64,000 bases of DNA from Eriocheir sinensis (GCF_024679095.1 NC_066562.1:9637310-9701309), one strand, 5' to 3'. Shown: positions 1 through 10,328, numbered from the stretch's first letter. Notes: generated from the sequence alone by a model not told the origin. Numbers and translations are program-made.

Positions 1-372
1 CAGTAAAGTAAAATTAAACCAGTGAAAACTAAAATTAAACCAGTAAAGTAAAATTAAACCAGTGAAAAGTAAAATTAAACCAGTGAAAACTAAAATTAAA
101 CCAGTAAAGTAAAATTAAACCAGTGAAAAATAAAATTAAACCAGTAAAGTAAAATTAAACCAGTGAAAAGTAAAATTAAACCAGTAAAGTAAAATTAAAC
201 CAGTGAAAAGTAACATTAAACCAGTAAAGTAAAATTAAACCAGTGAAAAGTAAAATTAAACCAGTAAAAAGTAAAATTAAACCAGTAAAGTAAAATTAAA
301 CCAGTGAAAAGTAAAATTAAACCAGTATAAAGTAATAGTAAGTCAGCAAAGTAAGAATAAACCAGTAAAAAT
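1..372. repeat. AT-rich minisatellite, 19/21-bp unit
   Basis: About 18 head-to-tail copies alternating between CAGTAAAGTAAAATTAAAC and a 21-bp GTGAAAAG variant. The array begins before the window edge. Confidence 0.9.
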
Positions 373-499
373 GAGAATATAATCACACCCTCACTCCCCT
401 CTCTCCAAAGGTCCGCGTCAACACACTCTACGGTACCCGGCTGCCTGGTTTCACTGCGCGCTACGGAACTTGTGTATCTTAAGCGCCGCCCCTTGATCT

Positions 500-1620
500 C
501 CCTCCTTTCCCGTAACATAAAAAAAGGAGAGAAAATATCACTGCTCCAAAAACCCACTGTGGCCTTTATTTCTGCACTTCCTCCGAGGTCCATGGTCACA
601 TCAACGGAGGAGGAGCAGGAGGAGGAGAGAGTGGAGGAAGAGGAAGCGGAGGTGATTCGTAAAATATATTCTCCCAGTAATTACGAGTCTGCATTTTCCG
701 TCTCCCGAAATTGACCTATCTTTTAGCCGCTCATTTTCTATTTTTTATTTATTTATTTAACTTTTTACAGCTAAGGAGACAGTTCTTTTGTCTTCCCCGT
801 AACATAAAAAAAAAGAGAGAAAAAATCACTGCTCCAAAAACCCACTGTGGCCTTTAATTCTGCACTTCCTCCAAGGTCCACGGTCACATCAACGAAGGAG
901 GAGCAGGCAGAGGAGGAGGAGGAGGAGGAGAAAGAAGTGGAGGAAGAGGAAGCGGAGGTGATTCGTAAAATATATTCTCCCTGAAATTACGAGTCTGCAT
1001 TTTCCGTCTCCCGAAATTGACGTATCTTTTGACCGCTCATTTTTTATTTATTTATTTATTTATTTATTTTTTTACAGCTAAGGATACAGTTCTTTTGTCT
1101 TCCCCGTAACATAAAAAAAGGAGAGAAAAAATCACTGCTCCAAAAACCCACTGTGGCCTTTAATTCTGCACTTCCTCCAAGGTCCATGGTCACATCAACG
1201 AAGGAGGAGCAGGAAGTGGAGGAGGAAGAATGAGAAAGTGGAGGAAGAGGAAGCGGAGGTGATTCATAACATATATTCTCCCTGAAATTACGAGTCTGCA
1301 TTTTCCGTCTCCTGAAATTGACCTATCTTTTGGCCGCTCATTTTCTATTTTTTATTTATTTATTACAGCTAAGGATACAGTTCTTGTCTTCCCCGTAACA
1401 TAAAAAAAGGAGAGAAAATATCGCTGCTCCAAAATCCCACTGTGGCCTTTAATTCTGCACTTCCTCCAAGGTCCATGGTCACATCAACGAAGGAGGAGCA
1501 GGAAGAGGAGGAGGAGGAGGAGAAAGAAGTGGAGGAAGAGGAAGCGGAGGTGATTCATAACATGTATTCTCCCTGAAATTACGAGTCTGCATTTTCCGTC
1601 TCCCGAAATTGACCTCTCTT
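500..1620. repeat. Four-copy tandem repeat, about 290-306 bp
   Basis: Copies start near 511, 800, 1106 and 1394, marked by CGTAACATAAAAAAAGGAGA. Each includes a TTTATTT run, TTTACAGCTAAGGA and a purine-rich GGAGGAGCAGGA stretch that varies in length. The short open frames here are shadows of the repeat. Confidence 0.85.
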
Positions 1621-1639
1621 TTGGCCGGTCGCTACTTTT

Positions 1640-2045
1640 GTCTTTGTGGGAACAGCGATTAGCGGGCTTTTTTATTTTTTACACCTATTTTTTGTTGCCC
1701 TTGAGATGTTTCTTTAGCTGTAAAATAAAATAAAGAAAGTTGTGCAGGAGAAAGAGGAGTGAGAGGTCGCGAGTCACAAAATATATCCTCCCTGCAATTA
1801 CGAGTCTGCAACATCTGTCTCTATATCAAGTGGTACAGGAATTACAGTTTTAGAATCTAGTGCAGCATAATTACGCTTACTGAGGAAAACGTATCTTGCA
1901 GGAAAAACATATTGCAGATTTTTATTTATTTATTTATTTATTTTTTTTACTGCATATGAGTCAGTCAGTTCAAGGGGATGAAAAAGGGTAACAAGTGGAA
2001 AAAAAAGCCCGCTACTCGCTGCTCCTATCAAGAGTTAGAGGAGTG
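1640..2045. repeat. Short dispersed repeats of the AGCCCGCTACTC family
   Basis: One reversed copy near 1645-1730 (AGCGGGCTTTTTTATTTTTT and TTGCCCTTGAG) and one forward partial copy ending AAAGCCCGCTACTCGCTGCT at about 2005-2026. Confidence 0.6.
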
Positions 2046-2127
2046 GCCGAAAGCTAGGTCTGATCAATGTCATGTATATATAAGTGATCTTGAAGTGTTA
2101 TTTATATCTACTTGCTTATTGCTGTGA

Positions 2128-2130
2128 CTG

Positions 2131-2161
<31 letters not shown>

Positions 2162-2266
2162 CTAATAAGAATGGAAAGGTTAATTAAAGGGAATGAAAAT
2201 AAGATAAAAGATTAGTTAGTTTATTAATATTTTTTTTGACAATGCTTACAAAAGTTTCCACCCTTC

Positions 2267-2362
<96 letters not shown>

Positions 2363-2468
2363 GGCCTACATTATCACATTCACAAAATCTAATAAGGAAA
2401 AAAAAATAATAATAGTAAGACATAATAAGATAGGAACCAATTATAAGAACAAAAACAATACCAATAAA

Positions 2469-2511
<43 letters not shown>

Positions 2512-2515
2512 GAAA
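2128..2515. repeat. Microsatellites (GATA)n, (GA)n, (AAT)n
   Basis: GATA at 2128-2160, pure GA of about 80 bp at 2277-2358 and AAT at 2470-2510, separated by AT-rich sequence. From 2515 to 2760 I see only AT-rich sequence with TATC runs. Confidence 0.9.
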
Positions 2516-2759
2516 TATCAAACTTATTTTACTATTACTTAAACAGGAAGAAAGTTACATATTACAAACCTTAAGTATTTTTTTTCTTTATCAATATCAA
2601 AGAATAGACATTGTAGTAATTTGCAATCCAGTATCTTTCTATCTATCTATCAATTTTATCTATTTCAACTACCCTATCCTACCTTTGCATCTATTCATCA
2701 ACTAAACTAACCTATCTATTTATCTATTTATCTGTCTGTCTGTCTTTCCGCCTCTTTGT

Positions 2760-3053
2760 TTACTGGGGGGACGCAAACTGCCTAGCAAGGATGGGGGAGG
2801 TGATGGGGGATGTGAAGGGGGGAGATGTGAAGGGAGGAGAGGCGGGGGAGATCTCAGAGAAGTAGCCAGAGTGTGGGAGGGAGGTGAAGGTGGAAGCTAA
2901 CTGGTGGTGGTGGTGGTGCTGGAGGTGGTGGTGGTGGTGGTGGTGCAGAGGCGAGGTGGTGGTGGAGGTGTTGGCAGGGGTGGTGGCAGGGTGTGGCTCG
3001 TCCCGGGAGGAGTAGCGCATGGGGATGTGGCTCACCTGTCCACTTGTCCACAC
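2760..3053 (-). CDS. AAAS: AAAS exon 10 (stop codon, His-rich tail)
   Basis: 294 nt from an AATTACAG acceptor to a TAA stop at 2760-2762. Starts VWTSGQVSHIPMRY, matching ALADIN VGWSTGRIAHIPLYF. It then continues with about 80 residues of low-complexity tail: threonine-rich, two histidine runs (7 and 5), then repeated Ser-Pro-Pro-Phe-Thr. The tail is longer and more histidine-rich than in vertebrates. Confidence 0.92.
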   Translation of the reverse strand: MWTSGQVSHIPMRYSSRDEPHPATTPANTSTTTSPLHHHHHHHLQHHHHHQLASTFTSLPHSGYFSEISPASPPFTSPPFTSPITSPILARQFASPQ

Positions 3054-4481
3054 CTGTAATTAAGGGGTGAGGTGTGTTCATTTACCTGTTATCTTATTTT
3101 GGTTTCTTCCTCCTTCTCTTTCTTCCTTTCCTTCAAAACTGTTACCTTCCTTCTTTCCTTTCTTCCTCCTTCTCTTTCTTCCTTTCCTTCAAAACTGTTG
3201 CCTTCCTTCTTTCCTTTCTTCCTCCTTCTCTTTCTTCCTTTCCTTCAAAACTGTTACCTTCCTTCTTTCCTTTCTTCCTCCTTCTCTTTCTTCCTTTCCT
3301 TCAAAACTGTTGCCTTCCTTCTTTCCTTTCTTCCTCCTTCTCTTTCTTCCTTTCCTTCAAAACTGTTGCCTTCCTTCTTTCCTTTCTTCCTCCTTCTTTT
3401 TCTTCCTTTCCTTCAAAACTGTTGCCTTCCTTCTTTCCTTTCTTCCTCCTTCTCTTTCTTCCTTTCCTTCAAAACTGTTGCCTTCCTTCTTTCCTTTCTT
3501 CCTCCTTCTCTTTCTTCCTTTCCTTCAAAACTGTTACCTTCCTTCTTTCCTTTCTTCCTCCTTCTTTTTCTTCCTTTCCTTCAAAACTGTTGCCTTCCTT
3601 CTTTCCTTTCTTCCTCCTTCTCCTTCCCTTCCTTCCTTCCTTCCTTCTTACATGTCTTTCACTCTCCTTCTCTTCCTTCCCTTCCTTCAAACCTATTGCC
3701 TTTTTTCTTTCCTTCCTTCCTTCCTCCCTTCTAACATCTTACTCTCCTCCTTATATTTCTTCCCTTCCTTCCTTCCTTCTTATATGTCTTTCACTTTCCT
3801 TCTCTTCCTTCCCTTCCTTCAAACCTGTTGCCTTTTTTCTTTCCTTCCTTCCTTCCTTCTAACATCTTACCCTCCTCCTTCTCTTCCTTCCTTCCTTCTT
3901 TCCCTGCCACCTCCATCCTTAAACTTAACTTATAAAACTGGTATAAAAAATCTAACTTCTGAGTATGTATGTTAGTCAGTCAGTCAGTCAGTCAGCCATC
4001 CAGCCAGTCAGTAAACCAGTCAGTCAGCCATCCAGTCAGTCAGTCAGTCAGTCAACCACAGGGCCACTCACCACACTCAACACAGCACCAGTGGACAAGT
4101 TCTGCTGGAAGTTGACGCTCACTGGCACCTGGAACGCCTCGCCTCTGATGAAGCCTCTGCAAGGGTGACGAGAGAGTGTGAGGGAGGGAGTGAGGGAGAG
4201 AGGGAAGGAGGAAGGAAGTGTGTAAGGAAGGGAGTGAGGGAGAGGGAGTGTGTGAGGGAGGGAAAGAGGAAGTGTGTGAGGATGGGGAGTGAGGGAGGGA
4301 AAGAGGAAGAAAATGTGTGAGGGAAGAAGGAAGGGAGGGAAAGAGGAAGAGTGTGAGGGAGGGAAAGAGGAAGAGAGGGAGGGAAAGAGGAAGAGTGTGA
4401 TGGAGGGAGGAAGTGTGTGGTAGGGAAACAGGGAGTGTGAAGAAAAAAAAAGGGAGAGAACAGCAGACAGAAGAGATATAG

Positions 4482-4527
<46 letters not shown>

Positions 4528-7459
4528 ACCCCGGAGCCAGGTGCAAGGAGGGGTAGGGGTGTGTGTGCAGCAGGGCCACACACTCGGTATCCCTGAACAC
4601 CACCGCAAGCCTTTCGCTCCTCGGGTCCCAGGCCAGCTGACGCACCGCCCCGCCCACACTGCCAGGGAGGAGGAGGAGGTGAGGATTATGAGTACTGGTG
4701 GTGATTCATAAAATATTTCAGCTAGTCTTCCACCTCCACAATAAGGACACAGGGACACATAAGAAACATTGAGGACACATGAGGTCAGTTAGTCCGGACA
4801 CATGGCAGCTTTTGAGATGATCCGGCTATTCAGTATCTGTTCTCCACCTTGTCTAATCTCCATTTTAACCCCTTGGCTGTGGATTCCCTACAAGAAGACC
4901 TCACCAAGCTACAGGAGTGGAACAAAAAGTGGCTGCTACAATTCAATGAAGAAAAATGTAGTCATGCATCTTCGGAGGGGATATCCAGCACACCAATACC
5001 ACATGGGAAACACTCCACTATCCACCACAGAGGCAGAGAAAGACCTGGGAGTGTATGTTACCAGGCTACCAGTGAAGGGATATCCAGCACACCAATACCA
5101 CATGGGAAACACTCCACTATCCACCACAGAGGCAGAGAAAGACCTGGGAGTGTATGTTACCAGGCTACCAGTGAAGGGATATCCAGCACACCAATACCGC
5201 ATGGGAAACACTCCACTATCCACCACGGAGGCAGAGAAAGACCTGGGAGTGTATGTTACCAGGCTACCAGTGAAGGGATATCCAGCACACCAATACCACA
5301 TGGGAAACACTCCACTATCCACCACAGAGGCAGAGAAAGACCTGGGAGTGTATGTTACCAGGCTACCAGTGAAGGGATATCCAGCACACCAATACCGCAT
5401 GGGAAACACTCCACTATCCACCACGGAGGCAGAGAAAGACCTGGGAGTACATGTTACCAGGCTACCAGTGAAGGGATATCCAGCACACCAATACCGCATG
5501 GGAAACACTCCACTATCCACCACAGATGCAGAGAAAGACCTGGGAGTGTATGTTACCAGGCTACCAGTGAAGGGATATCCAGCACACCAATACCGCATGG
5601 GAAACACTCCACTATCCACCACAGATGCAGAGAAAGACCTGGGAGTGTATGTTACCAGGCTACCAGTGAAGGGATATCCAGCACACCAATACCGCATGGG
5701 AAACACTCCACTATCCACCACAGAGGCAGAGAAAGACCTGGGAGTACATGTTGCCAGGCTACCAGTGAAGGGATATCCAGCACACCAATACCCCATGGGA
5801 AACACTCCACTATCCACCACAGAGGCAGAGAAAGACCTGGAAGTGTATGTTACCAGGCTACCAGTGAAGGGATATCCAGCACACCAATACCACATCGGAA
5901 ACACTCCACTATCCACCACAGAGGCAGAGAAAGACCTGGGAGTGTTACCAGGCTACCAGTGAAGGGATATCCAGCACACCAATACCGCATGGGAAACACT
6001 CCACTATCCACCACGGAGGCAGAGAAAGACCTGGGAGTGTATGTTACTAGGCTACCAGTGAAGGGATATCCAGCACACCAATACCGCATGGGAAACACTC
6101 CACTATCCACCACAGAGGCAGAGAAAGACCTGGGAGTGTATGTTACCAGGCTACCAGTGAAGGGATATCCAGCACACCAATACCGCATGGGAAACACTCC
6201 ACTATCCACCACAGAGGCAGAGAAAGACCTGGGAGTGTATGTTACCAGGCTACCAGTGAAGGGATATCCAGCACACCAATACCACATGGGAAACACTCCA
6301 CTATCCACCACAGAGGCAGAGAAAGACCTGGGAGTACATGTTACCAGGCTACCAGTGAGGGCGAAATCCGTGCCAATCACAGCGGACGGGTTAAATCTTC
6401 AAACGTATTTCCATGGACAGCACTCACCTCATCTCCTCACCATCCTTGCAGGTCACAATAATCTGCGTGAGGTCAGCCACCTGGGCAGCCACCTGTGTGC
6501 CCCCGACCCCCTCTCCCGGCACGAAGGTCAGGCAGTAGAGGGTTGGGTCGGCCTGGGTCACGAAGAGTAGCACGTGGCCTTGACCTGACCACACGGCTGA
6601 CTGCACGGGTGACTCGAGGCTCCACTGCTCGTAGGTCCAGCGCTGGGTCTCGAAGATTCTGTATGGGGTAGTGGTGAGGCGGTGAGGGTGGTGATGAAGT
6701 ACCTTGATTTAACCCCTTGGCTGTGGATGCCCTACCAGAAGACCTCACTAAGCTACAGGAATGGAACAAAAAGTGGCTGCTACAATTCAATGAAGAAAAA
6801 TGTAAAGTCCTGCACCTTGGGAGGGGATATCCAGCACACCAATACCACACTTCACTATCCACCACAGAGGCAGAGAAAGGCATGGGAGTGTGTGTGACAA
6901 GGCTACCAGTGAAGGGATATCCAGCACGCCAATACCACATGGGAAACACTTCACTATCCACCACAGAGGCAGAGAAAGACCTGGGAGTGTATGTTACCAG
7001 GCTACCAGTGAAGGGATATCCAGCACACCAATACCACATGGGAACCACTCCACTATCCACCACAGAGGCAGAGAAAGACCTGGGAGTGTATGTTACCAGG
7101 CTACCAGTGAAGGCGAAATCCGTGCCAATCGCAGCGGACGGGTTAAGTGAAAACTACTCTGCCTACCTTACTGTCCCTCCCCTCCCCTCCGACTCCCGTC
7201 CCGCCCTTCCCTCCCCCTACCCCCCTCACCTCATGGTCTTGCCAGCGTAGGTCACCAGCAGCCTGGAGCCATCGGGGGACCACAGCACCTGAGTGGCGGC
7301 CCCCCCTGCGCCCCCTCCGTGCACCACCACCGCCACCTCCCGCCACACATCCCACACCACCACGCGCGCCCCTCCACCCCCCACGCAGGCCAGGAGGTTA
7401 CCCTGGGGTGTGGAGAAAGAAGGAGAGGAAAAAACATTAATAATATAACTCAAATAAAG

Positions 7460-7505
<46 letters not shown>

Positions 7506-10328
7506 AACAGACATACTCACACACCTTACCTTGGGGTGCCAGGTGAGGGCGGCCACAGGGGTCACGGCAGGGTGGGTGAGGAGGGTGGCGCAGGACCCCG
7601 AGGGGCGCCCCACCACCGTGTTGGGGTCCAGCACCCACAGCTGCACACCTGACTCACACCCGATGGCCAGCACACCTGCCGACAAGGGCCTGGGTGGGCG
7701 GGAGAAGGGGGTGAGTTTGGAGGTAAAAGGGGAGTGAAGGAAGAGAAGAGAAGGGTCTGGTGAGGAGGAGGAGAAGGAGCTGGGTTGGAGGAGGAGGAGG
7801 AAGCGGAGGAGTTGTAAAATAAGTAAATGAAGATAAAGACAAAGAGGAAGAAGAGGAAATTTTAGAGGAGGAAAAAGAAGATAAAGTTAAGAAAGGAGTA
7901 AGGAGGAGGAGGAGGAGGAGTAAGATAAGTAAAAGGAGATAAAGACAAAGAGGAAGAGGAGATTTTAGAGGAGGAAAAGAAGATAAAATTAAGGAAGAAA
8001 TAAGAAAGAGGAGAAGAAGAAGGAGGAGGAGGAGGAGGAGGAGGAGGGGACTAAGTGAAGGGAAAACATATAACAAAAGAATGAATGCACAGGAGAGAGG
8101 GAAGGCAAGGGCAGCAACACTCACATCCACGCAACCTGTGTCAAACCGCGCTGGTGCCGGTGTTTCAGGAAGGGCGCAACACTGTGTCCTGCCATGAACA
8201 GCCGCACCGTGTCATCGCAGACCACCGCCGCCAGTGTGTTGGTGTGCGGGTGCCAACACACACTGGTGATGCTGCCCCCGCCCCCGCGCTGGACTGTGAG
8301 GGAAGAATGAGGGTAAGTTAGGTTAGGTTAGGGTAGGTTAGGATACGAAACAAGAGGAAAAATAAACTAATGTAGAATTTCAACACAGTAGAATATGAAA
8401 TCAAAAGAGGACAAATAAATGAAGTAGCAATGAAAGTGGCAGAGGATAAAATTTAAGGGAAAACTAAACTAAGGTAGAATTTTATCTCGGCAGAACACGA
8501 AACCAAAGGAAAACAAACAATGGAAGAAATATTGAATGTGGTAGAACACAAAAATCAAAATATCACAAACAGATAAAAAAAAATAAGGTAGGCCTACAGG
8601 GGAAGGCCATTCACCTCCTCACCCATCCTCCTCTTCCTCTACTCACCCAGCGGTGCAGCGGACACAGCGGGTGACTTGGCGGGTGAGGGAAGGAGGGCCT
8701 GGAGGCGGGTGAGGAGGCCGGCCACCTTCACACCCACAGCTGCCACCAGGACCACCGCCCGCTGCAGCCGCCCTCCACCAGCCTCACACCGCACGGCCTC
8801 TTGAAGTGCCGCACCCCACCCTTCCTCGTAACTGTAGGGGGGGGGGGGGAGGGGGTCAGTATAGGGTTATGGGTGACTGGTAACATTATTATTATTTATT
8901 TTATTTATTTATTTATTTTACAGCAAAGGAGACAGCTCAAGGGCAACAGAAAGAGTGCAGAGAAAAAAAAAAAGCCCGCTACTCACCGCTCCGTAACACA
9001 CACATTATTATCCTCATACTAACTATTATCATTATTATTATTACGAACGCTCAATACTCACTAGGCACACATGATCCGCTGCCAGGGTGTCTCCTTGTGG
9101 GCGTAGAAGGCATCCCGCGCCTCCTGCTTGCTGTGGGCACTCCTCACCGGCTCCTGCCCCACCGCCACCTCAATGTATCGCTCCTCGCCAAGCTGGGGGG
9201 AGGCGGAGAAGAAGAGGATCAAGAGGAGCTATGAGGTGATGCAGGATAAAGGATGAAGAGGAGAGGATCAAGAGGAGGAGGACCTATGAGATGACACAAG
9301 TTAAAGGAAGAAGAAAAAGAAGAGGAGAGGACTAAGAGGAGGAGGAGGACTCACGAAGTAATACAGGACAAAGGAAGAAGAGGAGAGGATCAAGAGGAGG
9401 AGGAGACACAGAAGAAATACAGATCAAAGGAAGAAGAAAAGAAGAGGAGAAAGAGAAGATGAAGAAGAGGATGAAGAAAAAGGAGAGGATGAAGAGGAGG
9501 AGGACCAACGAAGAAATACAGCCCAAAGGAAGAAGAAGAAGAAAAGAAGAAGAGGAGAAAGAGAATATGAAGAAGAGGAAGAAGTAGAAGAGGAGGACCC
9601 ACGAAGCGATACAGCCCAAAGGAAGAAGAAGAAGTAGAAGAGGAGGACCCACGAAGCGATACAGCCCAAAGGAAGAAGAAGAAGTAGAAGAGGAGGACCC
9701 ACGAAGCGATACAGCCCAAAGGAAGAAGAAGAAGTAGAAGAGGAGGACCCACGAAGCGATACAGCCCAAAGGAAAAGAAGAAGTAGAAGAGGAGGACCCA
9801 CGAAGCGATACAGCCCAAAGGAAGAAGAAGAAGTAGAAGAGGAGGACCCACGAAGCGATACAGCCCAAAGGAAGAAGAAGAAGTAGAAGAGGAGGACCCA
9901 CGAAGCGATACAGCCCAAAGGAAGAAGAAGAAGAAGAGGAGGACCCACGAAGCGATACAGCCCAAAGGAAAAGAAGAAGTAGAAGAGGACCCACGAGCGA
10001 TACAGCCCAAAGGAAGAAGAAGTAGAAGAGGAGGACCCACGAAGCGATACAGCCCAAAGGAAGAAGAAGAAGTAGAAGAGGAGGACCCACGAAGCGATAC
10101 AGCCCAAAGGAAGAAGAAGAAGAAAAGAAGAAGAGGAGAAAGAGAAGATGAGGAAGACAGGATGAAGAAGAGGAGGTCCCAAACACAGGACAAAATAAGC
10201 CCCCTCACCCATTTCCTGGCGGTGGTGGTCGCCTCGGGGCCGCCACGCGCACACAGCCGCCCGTCGTTCTCGTAGGCCGTCACCTGGCCCAGGGGCGGCG
10301 GGGGCGGCAGGTGGTCCAGGGAGATCAT
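2760..10328 (-). CDS. AAAS: ALADIN nucleoporin (WD-repeat), 10 coding exons
   Basis: Spliced gene on the minus strand. Coding exons, in transcript order: 10328-10209, 9192-9062, 8831-8647, 8293-8125, 7689-7530, 7402-7230, 6658-6428, 4658-4530, 4156-4072, 3053-2760. Every intron is GT-AG and the phases chain without a break to 1,677 nt, a 558-residue protein (human ALADIN is 546). Recognised from family landmarks: an N-terminus rich in proline followed by GQVTAYE, WHPHTN at about residues 159-164, LWVLDP, LWSPDGSRLL at about 295-304, ADLTQ, and a late AVLSVVWTSGQVSHIPM block. ALADIN is a WD-repeat protein anchored at the cytoplasmic face of the nuclear pore through NDC1. Exons 4 to 10 cover the WD region. 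The C-terminus is unusual: a histidine-rich tract at residues 498-511 followed by Ser/Pro/Thr-rich sequence. Introns hold minisatellites and TTAA-flanked elements. Family identity is very secure; exact splice sites rest on consensus and homology only. Confidence 0.95.
3105..3660. repeat. 56-bp pyrimidine minisatellite in AAAS intron 9
   Basis: About nine copies; the AAAACTGTT marker recurs every 56 bp from 3135 to 3583. The array continues as degenerate CTTC-rich sequence to 3900. Open in several frames because it lacks stop trinucleotides. Confidence 0.92.
3972..4060. repeat. GTCA tetranucleotide tract
   Basis: Imperfect (GTCA)n with CCATCCA interruptions, ending about 12 bp beyond the AAAS exon 9 donor. 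Confidence 0.8.
4072..4156 (-). CDS. AAAS: AAAS exon 9
   Basis: 85 nt, CTTGCAG acceptor and GTGAGT donor. Encodes GFIRGEAFQVPVSVNFQQ and LSTGAVLSV, matching ALADIN CGIIQGE and FNKGALLSV. Confidence 0.92.
4160..4525. repeat. GAGGGA-rich tract and (CA)n in AAAS intron 8
   Basis: Purine-rich GAGGGAGGGA sequence from 4165 to 4440, then a CA run at 4484-4525 that abuts the exon 8 donor. Confidence 0.85.
4530..4658 (-). CDS. AAAS: AAAS exon 8
   Basis: 129 nt, CTGGCAG acceptor and GTACGT donor. Encodes VRQLAWDPRSERLAVVF, matching ALADIN MVWDPSGERLAVL. The donor runs directly into a CA/GT microsatellite at 4484-4525. Confidence 0.93.
4869..6390 (+). mobile_element. TTAA-flanked non-autonomous element with amplified reverse-transcriptase fragment
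   Basis: Flanked by TTAA at 4865-4868 and 6391-6394, with imperfect inverted ends (TTAACCCCTTGGCTGTGGAT on the left; the right end reversed reads TTAACCCGTCCGCTGTGATT). This is the piggyBac-like target pattern. Inside, 4885-4965 encodes a non-LTR reverse-transcriptase motif (LQEDLTKLQEWNKKWLLQFN). It is followed by 14 head-to-tail 99-bp units, starting at 4979 and then every 99 bp except one 95-bp interval after 5870. Each unit codes 33 residues containing TPLSTTEAEKDLGVYV. Not a functional gene. Confidence 0.75.
4979..6360 (+). repeat. 99-bp coding-frame minisatellite, 14 copies
   Basis: Unit starts (GGATATCCAGC) at 4979, 5078, 5177, 5276, 5375, 5474, 5573, 5672, 5771, 5870, 5965, 6064, 6163, 6262. 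Units differ by only a few bases. A 4-bp deletion between the tenth and eleventh shifts the frame. Confidence 0.95.
6428..6658 (-). CDS. AAAS: AAAS exon 7
   Basis: 231 nt, CATACAG acceptor and GTGAGT donor. Encodes RIFETQRWTYEQW, LLFVTQADPTLYCLTF, ADLTQ and KDGEE, matching ALADIN WSPDGSRLLFT, YSLSFPE, ADLSE and PDGEE. It is closely bracketed by two TTAA-flanked elements: one ends about 34 bp beyond the donor, the other starts about 50 bp before the acceptor. Confidence 0.94.
6713..7142 (+). mobile_element. Second, shorter copy of the TTAA-flanked RT-fragment element
   Basis: TTAA at about 6709-6712 and 7143-7146, same ends as the element at 4869-6390. It keeps the reverse-transcriptase frame unbroken through KWLLQFNEEKCKVLHLGRGY and has only three 99-bp-type units (near 6826, 6916 and 7015; the first is shortened). 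Probably closer to the unexpanded ancestor. Confidence 0.75.
7230..7402 (-). CDS. AAAS: AAAS exon 6
   Basis: 173 nt, CACCCCAG acceptor and GTGAGG donor. Encodes ARVVVWDV and LWSPDGSRLLVTY, typical WD-repeat strands and close to ALADIN LLWSPDGSKIL. A glycine-rich loop, GGGAGGAA, replaces the vertebrate loop. Confidence 0.94.
7458..7502. repeat. (CA)n microsatellite in AAAS intron 5
   Basis: Pure CA run of about 42 bp, 28 bp from the exon 5 donor. Confidence 0.9.
7530..7689 (-). CDS. AAAS: AAAS exon 5
   Basis: 160 nt, ACCCAG acceptor and GTAAGG donor. Encodes PLSAGVLAIGCESGVQLWVL followed by DPN, TRP-like and HPAVTPV segments, matching ALADIN PLSASVLAVACQS and HPGHTPV. Confidence 0.94.
7735..8060. 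repeat. GGA/GAA purine tract, AAAS intron 4
   Basis: Imperfect GGAGGA and AGAAGA repeats with two loose copies of an AAGATAAAG-containing block. The minus-strand leucine-rich open frame is an artefact of the tract. Confidence 0.85.
8125..8293 (-). CDS. AAAS: AAAS exon 4 (first WD repeat)
   Basis: 169 nt, CTCACAG acceptor and GTGAGT donor. Contains WHPHTN, DDTVRLF and LKHRHQR, which line up directly with ALADIN WHPHTN, DDSVRVY and LKHRLQR. Confidence 0.94.
8305..8345. repeat. TTAGG-like repeats
   Basis: GTTAGGTTAGGTTAGGGTAG-type sequence, about six units of the arthropod telomeric motif, inside AAAS intron 3. The rest of the intron to 8640 is AT-rich with diverged AACACGAAA repeats. Confidence 0.7.
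8647..8831 (-). CDS. AAAS: AAAS exon 3
   Basis: 185 nt between a CTACAG acceptor and a GTGAGT donor. It encodes the helical, leucine/alanine-rich stretch ahead of the WD repeats, the least conserved part of the family. Its identity rests mainly on phase continuity with exons 2 and 4. Confidence 0.85.
8900..9000 (+). repeat. Dispersed short repeat, AGCCCGCTACTC family
   Basis: TTTACAGCAAAGGAGACAGC, TCAAGGGCAACAGAAAG, an A-run and AGCCCGCTACTCACCGCTCC, the same order as copies at 14540, 14645, 14750, 14930 and (reversed) 31620. Confidence 0.75.
9062..9192 (-). CDS. AAAS: AAAS exon 2
   Basis: 131 nt, starts in phase 0 after a CCCCCAG acceptor and ends two bases into a codon before a GTGAGT donor. 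It encodes residues with AFYAHKETPWQRI, matching the ALADIN AF-HHRE-W-R segment. Confidence 0.9.
9230..10165. repeat. 50-bp purine-rich minisatellite in AAAS intron 1
   Basis: About a dozen copies of a 50-bp unit marked by CACGAAGCGATACAGCCCAA, regular between 9590 and 10120 and more degenerate on the left. Long serine/leucine minus-strand frames are translations of this array. Confidence 0.93.
10209..10328 (-). CDS. AAAS: AAAS exon 1 (start codon)
   Basis: Codes residues 1-40, beginning MISLDHLPPPPPLGQVTAYE, close to the vertebrate ALADIN N-terminus. ATG sits in the context GCTGCCATG. The donor is GTGAGG after a TGG codon, phase 0. Confidence 0.93.

Noticed and set aside
3067..3975. 302-codon plus-strand phenylalanine/leucine/serine-rich frame
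   Set aside because: Arises from the pyrimidine-only 56-bp repeat, which is open in all three frames on that strand.
4849..6570. 573-codon open frame that could be read as a repetitive protein
   Set aside because: It is the translation of the 99-bp array; the frame begins in flanking sequence, passes a frameshift inside the array and runs into antisense AAAS exon 7. Antisense frames of 327 and 176 codons are equally open.
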